This document shows positions 1-6,537 of a DNA stretch of 10,584 nt, piece by piece. Within the stretch, counting starts at the first letter, position 1, and every line of letters begins with the position of its first letter. The notes beneath the pieces were generated by a model. The model saw only the letters and a program-made list of their open reading frames with translations, had not been told where the DNA came from and did not search any database. Origin of the DNA: Rubrobacteraceae bacterium (GTDB taxonomy: Bacteria; Actinomycetota; Rubrobacteria; Rubrobacterales; Rubrobacteraceae); NCBI GenBank assembly GCA_029240775.1, contig JARDZQ010000026.1, positions 1 through 10,584 of the forward strand, given 5' to 3'. The translations under genes were made by a program, and so were the position numbers.

Positions 1-986
1 GCGAAGCGCTCGTCTTGGGTCTGGCCCTTCTTCCAGCGGGCGTAGATCTGCTGCAGGATCACCGCCAGCTTGAAGTAGCCGAAGACCATGTACCAGTGCA
101 TCCGGGAGAGGTCGCGCCCGCTCTTCTCGGCGTACCGCCCTATGAGCTCCCTCCTCGTCATGAAGCCGGACGTCGAGGTGACCGTCGGCATGACCGTTTT
201 GAGCTGCTGCGGGTCTTCCGGCTCGGTCCAGTAGGAGAGGGAGACGGCCAGGTCGAAGAGTGGGTCGCCCACCGTGGCCATCTCCCAGTCGAGAAGAGCG
301 CGAACCTCCGTGAGGTCCTCCGGGTTCAAGACCAGGTTGTTCAGCTTGTAGTCGTTGTGGATAATGGTGGGCGCGGGGCTCTCGGGGATGTCTTGGACGA
401 GCCAGTCGGTGAGAGACTCTACCCCTTCTATCTCTTCGGTCTTGGCCTTCTCGTAGCGGCCGATCCAACCCCTCACCTGCCGCTCGAGGAAACCTTCCGG
501 TCTACCCAGGTCCCCGAGTCCAGCCTCATTAGGATCCACGGCGTGCAGCTCCGCCAGAGTGTCGGCGACGGTACGTGAGATGCCCCGGCACAGCTCTTCG
601 GTGGGCTCGACACCCTCGGGAAACTCGTCGTCAACCACCACGCCTTCGCGGCGCTCCATGACGTAGAAGGCAGCCCCTATGACCGACTCGTCCTCGCAGA
701 AAAAGTACGGCTTCGGGGCGAGCGGGTACGCCGCGTGCAGCCTCGAAAGAACGCGAGACTCCCGGCCCATGTCGTGGGCCTTGGGGGGGATGGGTCCCAG
801 GGGTGGCCGTCTCAGCACACCCTCCCACTCTCCCACCTTGAGCAGGTACGTAAGATTCGAGGCCCCGGAAGGGAACTGGCGCACCTCGAGCTCGCCTCCG
901 GGAAGACCTTCTATGCGCTCTCTGAGGTAGCGCTCGACGGCCTCGAGGTCGAACTCTTCCCCCTCACGCACACGTATCGTCTCCAC
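1..986 (-). CDS. Phosphotransferase family protein, ACAD10/11-like APH domain (3' end beyond window)
   Basis: I translated this by hand from a GTG at 984-986, preceded by a GGAGG about 10 bases upstream. It is open for 328 codons and runs off the left edge, so the C-terminus is missing. It has an aminoglycoside-phosphotransferase/choline-kinase-like fold: a glycine/serine loop PSGASNLTYLL (res. 39-49), the catalytic H-x-D-x(4)-N motif in IIHNDYKLNN (His210, Asp212, Asn217), and the metal-binding DWE equivalent of DFG in LLDWEMATVGDPLFDLA (Asp233). This motif set is typical of the group related to the kinase-like domain of ACAD10/ACAD11, which in actinobacteria often sits beside acyl-CoA dehydrogenases and hydratases. 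The human enzymes phosphorylate 4-hydroxyacyl-CoAs, and a similar role in fatty-acid breakdown is possible here but inferred. An antibiotic-resistance role is unlikely. It follows the ComB-like gene with 113 bases between, which contain a hairpin. Confidence 0.88.
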   Translation of the reverse strand, partial: METIRVREGEEFDLEAVERYLRERIEGLPGGELEVRQFPSGASNLTYLLKVGEWEGVLRRPPLGPIPPKAHDMGRESRVLSRLHAAYPLAPKPYFFCEDESVIGAAFYVMERREGVVVDDEFPEGVEPTEELCRGISRTVADTLAELHAVDPNEAGLGDLGRPEGFLERQVRGWIGRYEKAKTEEIEGVESLTDWLVQDIPESPAPTIIHNDYKLNNLVLNPEDLTEVRALLDWEMATVGDPLFDLAVSLSYWTEPEDPQQLKTVMPTVTSTSGFMTRRELIGRYAEKSGRDLSRMHWYMVFGYFKLAVILQQIYARWKKGQTQDERF

Positions 987-1037
987 GTTGTGTCTCCCTC
1001 CGTTCGGCAGCTTTCGGCTATCAGCCATATGCGGTCG

Positions 1038-1065
1038 GCTCTTGGTTGGCGGCCAGACCAAGAGC
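1038..1065 (-). terminator. Hairpin downstream of the ComB-like gene
   Basis: A 9-bp perfect inverted repeat (GCTCTTGGT at 1038-1046, ACCAAGAGC at 1057-1065) lies 35 bases past the ComB-like stop codon. Three more inner pairs are possible with a bulge. There is no T-run after it on the minus strand, so it is a weak intrinsic terminator or an RNA-stability hairpin. Confidence 0.45.
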
Positions 1066-1099
1066 GCTTACGCCGCGGCTTCTATAACGCGGATCTGGT

Positions 1100-1888
1100 T
1101 CACTGTGTCTGGTTGTACACTCCCCTTGTACCAGAGCCAGTTCGTGGCTGATAGGTGGCCGGCGAAGCCGGTCCGAGCTTGCCCGCTTTGACCTCCGGGA
1201 CTAGCTCGCTCGCTCCGATCTCGCCGACGAACTCGAAGGCATCAACCCGGTCGTGCTCGAAGAACCACCTTCCGGCGCGACTCTGTTTCAGAGCCTCCAG
1301 TTCCCTACCGCGATAACGTTCTATGAAGTCGAGAGCCATCCAGGCGCCGTCGTTCAGGCGCCATCCCTCCGTGTTCATACCGGAGAGGATCGTCGCCGCG
1401 CCCAGGAAGTCCTCCACGGTGAAGCGGCCTGCGGACCCGGCGCAGACCAGGTAGACCGAATCGGTGCCGGAGGCTTCGAGGTAGCGGGCTACCGCGGGGG
1501 CGTTACGGAGGCAGCCGAGGAGGACCCTCTCGGCGGGCGCGGCGTCGGCGATGGCCCTCGTGCCGTTGGTCGTCACGAAGACGACGTCTCTTTGGGCGAC
1601 CGTCTCGGGCCGGTACTCGTCGGGGAACGGGCCTTGGTCGTAGCCCTCTATCCTCGCGGCGTCCTGCTCTCCGCCGCGCAGGACGTTCGGGGCGTCGAGC
1701 CCCGCGCTCGCTTCCTCGGCCTCCTCCAGGCTCGCGACGGGGAAGACGCGGCGAGCGCCGTTCTCCAGGATCGTCAGGAGGGTCGTGGTCGCCAGGAACA
1801 CGTCCACGACCACGGCGGTCGCGCCGGCCAACCTCTCCGGCACGATCTCCTCTCGGGTCATCAACACCCGCAGCCGCTTCAAGGGCAT
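1100..1888 (-). CDS. ComB-family 2-phosphosulfolactate phosphatase-like protein
   Basis: 262 aa from the ATG at 1886-1888. I chose this start because family similarity begins at once (RLRVLMTREEIVPERL, then the VVVDVFLATTT strand-loop at res. 27-36), while the open frame upstream to 2125 encodes Arg/Ser-rich low-complexity sequence. Other family landmarks: RGGEQDAARIEGYDQGP (71-87), VTTNGTRA (105-112), CAGSAGRFTVEDFLGA (149-164), and a C-terminal ...ASELVPEV. ComB of methanogens hydrolyses 2-phosphosulfolactate in coenzyme M synthesis. Bacterial members mostly have no proven role, so I do not assign the reaction. Oddities: the usual D-V-x-R-A-T signature has Leu32 where Arg is expected, and about 20 residues trail past the usual end (from res. 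~240). No convincing Shine-Dalgarno precedes the ATG; an 11-base direct repeat occupies that region instead. The family call is firm, the function is open. Confidence 0.8.
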   Translation of the reverse strand: MPLKRLRVLMTREEIVPERLAGATAVVVDVFLATTTLLTILENGARRVFPVASLEEAEEASAGLDAPNVLRGGEQDAARIEGYDQGPFPDEYRPETVAQRDVVFVTTNGTRAIADAAPAERVLLGCLRNAPAVARYLEASGTDSVYLVCAGSAGRFTVEDFLGAATILSGMNTEGWRLNDGAWMALDFIERYRGRELEALKQSRAGRWFFEHDRVDAFEFVGEIGASELVPEVKAGKLGPASPATYQPRTGSGTRGVYNQTQ

Positions 1889-2059
1889 CCGGCCTGTCGC
1901 ACTTTTCGACCCACGGGCTCGTATTCTCGCACTTTTCCGGGGCCCGGCGCCGCTCGATCGCGCTCCGGCCCTCGGAGCGACTACAGCACTCCTCGAAACG
2001 CTTGATCTCATAGTACGTCGAGGGGAGCGCCTCCAGGATAGAAAGCTGAGGATGCTGAC
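1889..2059. other. Leader region upstream of the ComB-like gene with an 11-bp direct repeat
   Basis: There is no supportable gene here. TCGCACTTTTC occurs at 1897-1907 and again at 1927-1937, 30 bases start to start. The proximal copy is only 8 bases from the ComB-like ATG and sits inside a small inverted repeat (GTCG at 1896-1899, CGAC at 1907-1910). Two same-face copies so close to the start could be an operator for a repressor, or an RNA element controlling translation. A weak promoter-like pair on the minus strand, TTGTCA then TATCCT with a short 15-base spacer, begins at the foot of the adjacent hairpin. Confidence 0.4.
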
Positions 2060-2087
2060 AAGCCGCCTGGCGAAGGCCAGGCGGCTT
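2060..2087 (-). terminator. Perfect 12-bp hairpin, second of a tandem pair
   Basis: AAGCCGCCTGGC (2060-2071) and its exact complement (2076-2087) enclose a 4-base loop. It lies 10 bases beyond the hairpin at 2098-2130 in the direction of transcription. Together they form a double hairpin after the enoyl-CoA hydratase gene. No T-run follows it. It would form equally well in RNA from either strand. Confidence 0.6.
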
Positions 2088-2097
2088 CCTGAAATGC

Positions 2098-2130
2098 GCG
2101 CTATGCGGAAGGTGCCCTTCCGCATAGCGC
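2098..2130 (-). terminator. Perfect 15-bp hairpin directly after the hydratase stop codon
   Basis: GCGCTATGCGGAAGG (2098-2112) pairs exactly with 2116-2130 around a 3-base loop. On the transcript the stem begins one base after the TAG (2132-2134) of the enoyl-CoA hydratase gene. It is very stable but is followed by GCATTTC rather than a T-run, so it may protect the mRNA end or terminate together with the second hairpin. Confidence 0.7.
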
Positions 2131-2131
2131 T

Positions 2132-2923
2132 CTAGCGACCCTTGAATCTAGGCTTCCGTTTCTCGAAGAAGGCGGCAAGGCCCTCGGCGTGGTCTTCGGT
2201 GTACCCGCACGCCGCCTGGCCTTCGGCCTCGGCCTCCAGAACGGCGGGGAGGTCGCCCTCGAAGCTTGCGTAGAGAGAGCGCTTGATCCAACCCAGCGCC
2301 CGCGTCGGCATGGCGGCGAGCCTCTCCGCGAGGGCGGCTGTCTCGCTTTCGAGCTCCCCGCTCGGGACGACCCTGTTCACGAGCCCGATCCTGTGCGCTT
2401 CGTCGGCGTCGACGGCGTCGCCGAGCACGCTCATCTCCATCGCCTTACCCAGGCCGACGACGCGTGGCAGGAAGAACGAGACCCCGGCGTCGGGCATGAG
2501 CCCGATCTTGATGAAGGCAACGGAGAAGCTCGCGCTCTGTGCCGCCAGCCTCAGGTCGCAGGCGAGAGCGAGGCCCATCCCCGCTCCGTAGACCGGGCCG
2601 TGCAAGGAGGCGAGGACGGGCTTGTCCATCTCCGAGATCTTCCTCACCGAAGGGCTGAAGCTCCGGCGGAGGTACGCGCCGAGGTCCGGAGCGTCCCCGT
2701 CCTTGCGGCTCAGGTCCTCGCTCTTCAGATCCGCCCCGGCGGAGAACCCCCGGCCCTCGCCCCGCAGCACCACACAGCGGACCTCGTCGTCCGAGGCGGC
2801 GTCGTCAAGCGCTCCGTGGAGGCCCTCGTGCATTCGTCCGTCGAACGCGTTGAGCCTGTCCGGACGGTTCAGGGAGACGGTTGCCACGCCGCCACCCTTC
2901 TCGTAGAGCATGGTCTCGTACAT
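2132..2923 (-). CDS. Enoyl-CoA hydratase/isomerase family protein (PaaG-like)
   Basis: 263 aa, the full length for a single-domain crotonase. The start is fixed by AGGAGG seven bases before the ATG. Oxyanion-hole segments are visible: GFSAGADL (59-66) and HGPVYGAGMG (108-117). The two catalytic Glu of classical enoyl-CoA hydratase are absent: the first position is Gly in GAGMGLAL and the second is Phe in FSVAFIKIGL. Instead there is Asp145 in IGLMPDAG, the pattern of PaaG-type isomerases (1,2-epoxyphenylacetyl-CoA and related cis-3/trans-2-enoyl-CoA isomerases), so isomerisation is more likely than hydration. The rest of the phenylacetate pathway is not in the window, so a general beta-oxidation isomerase is equally possible. 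The gene is bounded by hairpins on both sides and is probably its own transcription unit, although no clear promoter is visible. Confidence 0.88.
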   Translation of the reverse strand: MYETMLYEKGGGVATVSLNRPDRLNAFDGRMHEGLHGALDDAASDDEVRCVVLRGEGRGFSAGADLKSEDLSRKDGDAPDLGAYLRRSFSPSVRKISEMDKPVLASLHGPVYGAGMGLALACDLRLAAQSASFSVAFIKIGLMPDAGVSFFLPRVVGLGKAMEMSVLGDAVDADEAHRIGLVNRVVPSGELESETAALAERLAAMPTRALGWIKRSLYASFEGDLPAVLEAEAEGQAACGYTEDHAEGLAAFFEKRKPRFKGR

Positions 2924-2950
2924 ACTCGCGCCTCCTGACTCGAAACAAAG

Positions 2951-2975
2951 CCGTGCCCCCGATTAGGGGGCACGG
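2951..2975 (-). terminator. Intrinsic terminator of the first-listed MHS transporter gene (2992-4344)
   Basis: A 10-bp GC-rich perfect stem (CCGTGCCCCC at 2951-2960, complement at 2966-2975) with a 5-base loop lies 16 bases past the stop codon. On the minus strand it is followed by CTTTGTTTCG, a T-rich tail. This is the most classical terminator in the window. Confidence 0.85.
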
Positions 2976-2991
2976 TTGAACTCGCTGTTCT

Positions 2992-4344
2992 CTAGCTGGT
3001 CGTTGCGCCGCCACGCTCCTCGATAAGCTGGCGTTCTTCGTCCTGTTCCGCCTCGATATCGACATGGCGGGTCTCCGCTGCCACGTAGGCGCACACGAAA
3101 GAGAGCACCGCCAGAGCCGCCACGTAGACAGCGATGGAGGTCGAGGTGCCCGTAGAGGCGAACAGCCAGGTAGCGATGAAAGGCGCCAGGGCGCCACCGA
3201 AGATCGAACCCCCCTGGTAGCCGAGCGAGATGCCACTGTAGCGCACCCGCGTCCCGAACATCTCGGCGTAGAAGGCCGCCTGAGGACCGTAAGCAACGCT
3301 CAGAGCCCCCAGACCGAAGATGTGCGCCGCCAGCACCAGCCAGAACGAGCCCGTATCGGTGGCCCAGAACAGGAGGAAGGCCGAGATACCCATGCCGACC
3401 ACGCCGGTCAGGTAGACCGGCCTCCTGCCGAACCTGTCTGAGAGCGCCGCGAAGAACGGCATGGCGAAGAAGCTGATGACGCTGGAGATCAGCACGACCG
3501 TGAGTATGGAGCTGTTGCTCATCCCCGCCTCTGCGGTGGCGTAGTTGATCAGGTAGGAGACGAGTATGTAGAAGTAGGCGTTGATGACGAGAAACGCGCC
3601 CGCGGCCAGCAGCACCTGCCTAGGATAGGTGCGCAGCACATCAACTATGGGCATCCGGGCCTCGGTGTTGCTCTCCTGCACCCGCCTGAAGGCCGGGCTC
3701 TCCATGATCCTCAAGCGGATAAAGAGCCCCACCGCGACGAGCAGGATGCTGAGCACGAACGGTATCCGCCAGCCCCAGGCCATGAACTGCGCCTCCGGGA
3801 GGCTCGAGACGGCGAGGAAGATCAGGTTAGAGAGTATGAGCCCCGCGGGGACCCCCATCTGCGGCCAGCTCCCGAAGAACCCTCGCTTCTCGCGAGGTGC
3901 GTGCTCGACGGCCATCAGGACCGCCCCTCCCCACTCCCCGCCGACCCCGAGGCCCTGCGCAAAGCGCAGCACGACGAGCAGAAGCGGGGCCCAGATGCCT
4001 ATCTGCTCGAAGGTCGGCATGAGGCCGATGAGCGTCGTCGCGACACCCATTATGGTCAGCGTGAGGACCAGCATAGTCTTGCGGCCGATCCTGTCCCCGA
4101 AGTGACCGAAGATCACGCCGCCCACCGGCCTGGCAAAGAATCCGATCCCGAACGTGGCGAAAGCGGCCAGGGTCCCCGCCGTCTCGCTGAACTCCGGGAA
4201 GAACAGAGCGGGGAATACCAGAGCCGCCGCCGTCCCGTAGATAAAGAAGTCGTACCACTCGATAGTCGTGCCTATGAGGCTCGCCGCGGCGACCTTCCTG
4301 ATAGCGGAGATCTGCCCGCGGTCTTCCCCTCCTACCCTTTCCAT
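2992..4344 (-). CDS. MHS-family major facilitator transporter, paralogue A
   Basis: 450 aa with about 12 hydrophobic segments, the usual size for the metabolite:H+ symporter (MHS) family (ShiA/ProP/KgtP relatives). Landmarks: TTIEWYDFFIYGTAAAL in the first helix (26-42), motif A GHFGDRIGRKT (80-90), LRFAQGLGVGGEWGGA (126-141), and a second motif A-like ALSDRFGRRPVYL in the middle loop. A GGAAGGGG sequence about 5 bases before the ATG (4342-4344) supports the start. MHS proteins bring in organic acids, amino-acid derivatives or osmolytes with protons. Being next to ketone-body genes suggests a carboxylate such as 3-hydroxybutyrate or acetoacetate, but the substrate cannot be read from sequence. 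It has its own promoter and terminator. It is strongly related to the gene at 7973-9328, much more so in the first ~240 residues than afterwards. Confidence 0.92.
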   Translation of the reverse strand: MERVGGEDRGQISAIRKVAAASLIGTTIEWYDFFIYGTAAALVFPALFFPEFSETAGTLAAFATFGIGFFARPVGGVIFGHFGDRIGRKTMLVLTLTIMGVATTLIGLMPTFEQIGIWAPLLLVVLRFAQGLGVGGEWGGAVLMAVEHAPREKRGFFGSWPQMGVPAGLILSNLIFLAVSSLPEAQFMAWGWRIPFVLSILLVAVGLFIRLRIMESPAFRRVQESNTEARMPIVDVLRTYPRQVLLAAGAFLVINAYFYILVSYLINYATAEAGMSNSSILTVVLISSVISFFAMPFFAALSDRFGRRPVYLTGVVGMGISAFLLFWATDTGSFWLVLAAHIFGLGALSVAYGPQAAFYAEMFGTRVRYSGISLGYQGGSIFGGALAPFIATWLFASTGTSTSIAVYVAALAVLSFVCAYVAAETRHVDIEAEQDEERQLIEERGGATTS

Positions 4345-4445
4345 CCGTACCCCTTCCGATCAGAGACCCAAACCGAGCAAGTTCCAGAATCTACCGGCAG
4401 ACCGCTCTCGAGGCATCCTCCTTCCCCCAACCCATCCCTGCGAAC

Positions 4446-4474
4446 AGGGTAGCCAGGTCCGGAGCTAGAGTCAA
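4446..4474 (-). promoter_or_regulatory. Sigma70-like promoter for MHS transporter A
   Basis: On the minus strand TTGACT (4469-4474) and TACCCT (4446-4451) are separated by exactly 17 bases. This is the best -35/-10 pair seen in the window and stands out from the GC-rich surroundings. It lies about 95 bases upstream of the transporter ATG, just after the hairpin ending the synthetase gene, so the transporter would be transcribed independently. Confidence 0.6.
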
Positions 4475-4499
4475 TCGTTACTTGAAGGGCGCAGAATTG

Positions 4500-4526
4500 T
4501 GCCCGGCGCGGATCATGCGCCGGGCA
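4500..4526 (-). terminator. Terminator hairpin after the acetoacetyl-CoA synthetase gene
   Basis: A 10-bp perfect stem (TGCCCGGCGC at 4500-4509, complement at 4517-4526) with a 7-base loop lies about 20 bases past the stop. On the minus strand it is followed by CAATTCTG, only weakly T-rich. The promoter for the next gene starts 26 bases further on, which supports a transcript boundary here. Confidence 0.7.
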
Positions 4527-4545
4527 ACTCGCAGACAGCGGTTGT

Positions 4546-6522
4546 TCAGATCCTGTCGGCCAGCTCTGCGAAGCGGTCGAGCGAGTCGGGGTTGCTCAAG
4601 GAGTCGCGGCTGGCCGCCTGATCTGGTGGCGTCCCCGCCAGGATCTTCTTGACCGGCACCTCGAGCTTCTTGCCGTTGAGGGTCCTCGGGATGTCGGGGA
4701 CGGCGAAGATCTCGTTCGGCACGTGCCGCGGCGAGGTCCGCTCGCGGATGGCGCCCTTTACCTTCTTCTTCAGGTCGTCGTCGAGGTCGGCCCCCTCCCG
4801 AAGGACGACGAAGAGGGGCATGAAGGCCTCGCTGCCCGGTCTGTGGATATCCACGACGAGGCTGTCCGTGACCTCCTCGACGCTCTCGACTGCGGAGTAG
4901 ATCTCGCTGGTGCCCATCCTGACGCCACCGCGGTTTATGGTGGAGTCGGAGCGGCCATAGATGACGCACGAACCGCGGCTCTTGATCTTGATCCAGTCCC
5001 CATGCCGCCACACGCCAGGGTAGACGTCGAAGTAGCTCTCCCTGTAACGCTCTCCTTCGGGGTCGTTCCAAAGGTAGATAGGCATGGATGGCGCTGGCTC
5101 CGTGATGACGAGCTCCCCGACCTCGTCTATTACCGGCTGGCCGTCTTCGTTGAAGGCCTCGACCTTCATCCCCAGGGAACGGGCCTGCAGCTCGCCTGCG
5201 TGTACCGGCAGGAGCGGCACCCCGCCGACGAACGCGGTGCACAGGTCGGTGCCGCCGCTAGTCGAGTAGAGCCACACTTCCTCTTTGACGTGCTCGTAGA
5301 CCCACTCGAAACCCTCGGGCGGCAGCGGGGAGCCGGTGGATCCGACGCCCTTGAGATGACTCAGGTCGAAGTCCCGGCCCGGCTCTATGCCGGCGTTCAT
5401 GCAGCCCGTAAGGTAGCTGGCGCTGGTGCCGAAGTGGGTCATGCCGGTCTCCTCGGCGAGCTCCCATAAAGTGTTCATGTCCGGGTGGCCGGGGTTGCCG
5501 TCGTAGAGGATGGCTGTCGCCCCCGAGAGCAGCCCGCTCACCAGCAGATTCCACATCATCCAGCCCGTCGTGGTGAACCAGAAGAAGCGGTCGCCGGGGC
5601 CAAGGTCTATGTGGAGGTACACCTTCTTGAGGTGCTCCATGAGGATGCCGCCCTGGCTCTGCACGATGGCCTTGGGAAGCCCGGTCGTCCCGGAGGAGTA
5701 GAGCACCCACAGCGGGTGGTCGAAGGGGACCTGCTCGAAGTGGAGCTCCGCGCCCTCTTGGGGACCCAGCACCTCGTCCCAGAGGACGGCGTTATCGAGC
5801 GAGCCGAGGTCCGGTTCGTCTTTCAGGTACGGGAGGACGACCGTCTTCTCGAGCGTGGGGATCTCGCCTTGCAGCTTCGCCACCACCTCGGTCCGGTCGT
5901 AGTCCTTGCCGCCGTAGCGGTAGCCGTCAACCGCGAAGAGGACCTTCGGCTCTATCTGCTTGAACCGGTCCACGATGCTCCCGGCGCCGAAGTCCGGCGA
6001 GCCGCTCGACCACACAGCGCCTATGGAGGCCGTGGCGAGAAAAGCGACGACGGCCTCCGGCACGTTGGGCAAATAGGCGACGACCCTGTCGCCGCGCTCC
6101 ACGCCCATCTCATGGAGCGCCGCCGAGAGTGCCGCCGTCTTCTCGCGCAGCTCCGCCCAGCTCGTCTCGGCGAGGGGGCGCAGCTCGGATCTGTGAACGA
6201 GTGCCGGCGCGTCGGAGCGCGCGTTGCCAAAGGCGTGCTCGGCGTAGTTCAGCTCCGCCCCGGGGAACCACTCGGCCCCAGGCATCTCGCGCTTCGCCAG
6301 CACGCGCTCGTAGGGCTTCGAAGCCTTCACCTCGAGGAACTCCCAGAGCGAGGACCAGAAGCCTTCGACGTCGCTCACCGACCACTCCCACAGCTCGTTG
6401 TAGCCGTCGAACGAGAGGTCCTTTTTCTCCTCCAGCCACCCCATGTAGCGGGTGATGACCGCGTTCTCCTTCAGTTCGGCGGGGGGCTCCCAGAGCAGGG
6501 TGCCTTCCGATGTCTCGGTCAT
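4546..6522 (-). CDS. Acetoacetyl-CoA synthetase (acetoacetate--CoA ligase)
   Basis: 658 aa, the normal length for this enzyme of the acyl-adenylate superfamily: acetoacetate + ATP + CoA gives acetoacetyl-CoA + AMP + PPi, in the cytoplasm. The N-terminal part has the family-typical WEPP (11-14) and the EWFPGAELNYAEH block (84-96). Core motifs: P-loop YSSGTTGLPK (275-284), SGGTD (422-426), HGDW (507-510), GRSDSTINRGGVRMG (523-537), and the C-terminal LNGKKLEVPVKK (615-626) with the catalytic lysine (Lys618). The combination of the N-terminal block, NRGGVRMGT and the EVPVKK ending separates it from acetyl- and propionyl-CoA synthetases. The start is set by AGGAGG eight bases before the ATG. That Shine-Dalgarno overlaps the TAG of the preceding dehydrogenase gene, so the two are translationally coupled. 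The pairing with 3-hydroxybutyrate dehydrogenase indicates ketone-body assimilation. Confidence 0.95.
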   Translation of the reverse strand: MTETSEGTLLWEPPAELKENAVITRYMGWLEEKKDLSFDGYNELWEWSVSDVEGFWSSLWEFLEVKASKPYERVLAKREMPGAEWFPGAELNYAEHAFGNARSDAPALVHRSELRPLAETSWAELREKTAALSAALHEMGVERGDRVVAYLPNVPEAVVAFLATASIGAVWSSGSPDFGAGSIVDRFKQIEPKVLFAVDGYRYGGKDYDRTEVVAKLQGEIPTLEKTVVLPYLKDEPDLGSLDNAVLWDEVLGPQEGAELHFEQVPFDHPLWVLYSSGTTGLPKAIVQSQGGILMEHLKKVYLHIDLGPGDRFFWFTTTGWMMWNLLVSGLLSGATAILYDGNPGHPDMNTLWELAEETGMTHFGTSASYLTGCMNAGIEPGRDFDLSHLKGVGSTGSPLPPEGFEWVYEHVKEEVWLYSTSGGTDLCTAFVGGVPLLPVHAGELQARSLGMKVEAFNEDGQPVIDEVGELVITEPAPSMPIYLWNDPEGERYRESYFDVYPGVWRHGDWIKIKSRGSCVIYGRSDSTINRGGVRMGTSEIYSAVESVEEVTDSLVVDIHRPGSEAFMPLFVVLREGADLDDDLKKKVKGAIRERTSPRHVPNEIFAVPDIPRTLNGKKLEVPVKKILAGTPPDQAASRDSLSNPDSLDRFAELADRI

Positions 6523-6530
6523 ACCGTACT

Positions 6531-6537
6531 CCTCCTA
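6531..6537 (-). promoter_or_regulatory. Ribosome binding site overlapping the upstream stop codon
   Basis: The dehydrogenase stop TAG (6535-6537) shares its AG with the AGGAGG (6531-6536) that serves the synthetase ATG at 6520-6522. Ribosomes finishing the first gene would be placed to start the second, which supports a co-expressed pair. Confidence 0.75.

Noticed and set aside
1017..1154. 9-bp inverted repeat CTATCAGCC/GGCTGATAG across the end of the ComB-like gene
   Set aside because: The arms are over 100 bases apart and partly inside the coding tail. There are no target duplications or transposase remains to suggest an inserted element.
1889..2125. N-terminal extension of the ComB-like protein up to 2125
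   Set aside because: The extra 79 residues are Arg/Ser-rich, have no family match, and run through both perfect hairpins, which are more likely untranslated.
4360..4416. 18-codon ORF in the leader of transporter A, preceded by GGAGG
   Set aside because: The GGAGG directly abuts the ATG, leaving no spacer for initiation. The peptide shows no attenuator-like codon run.
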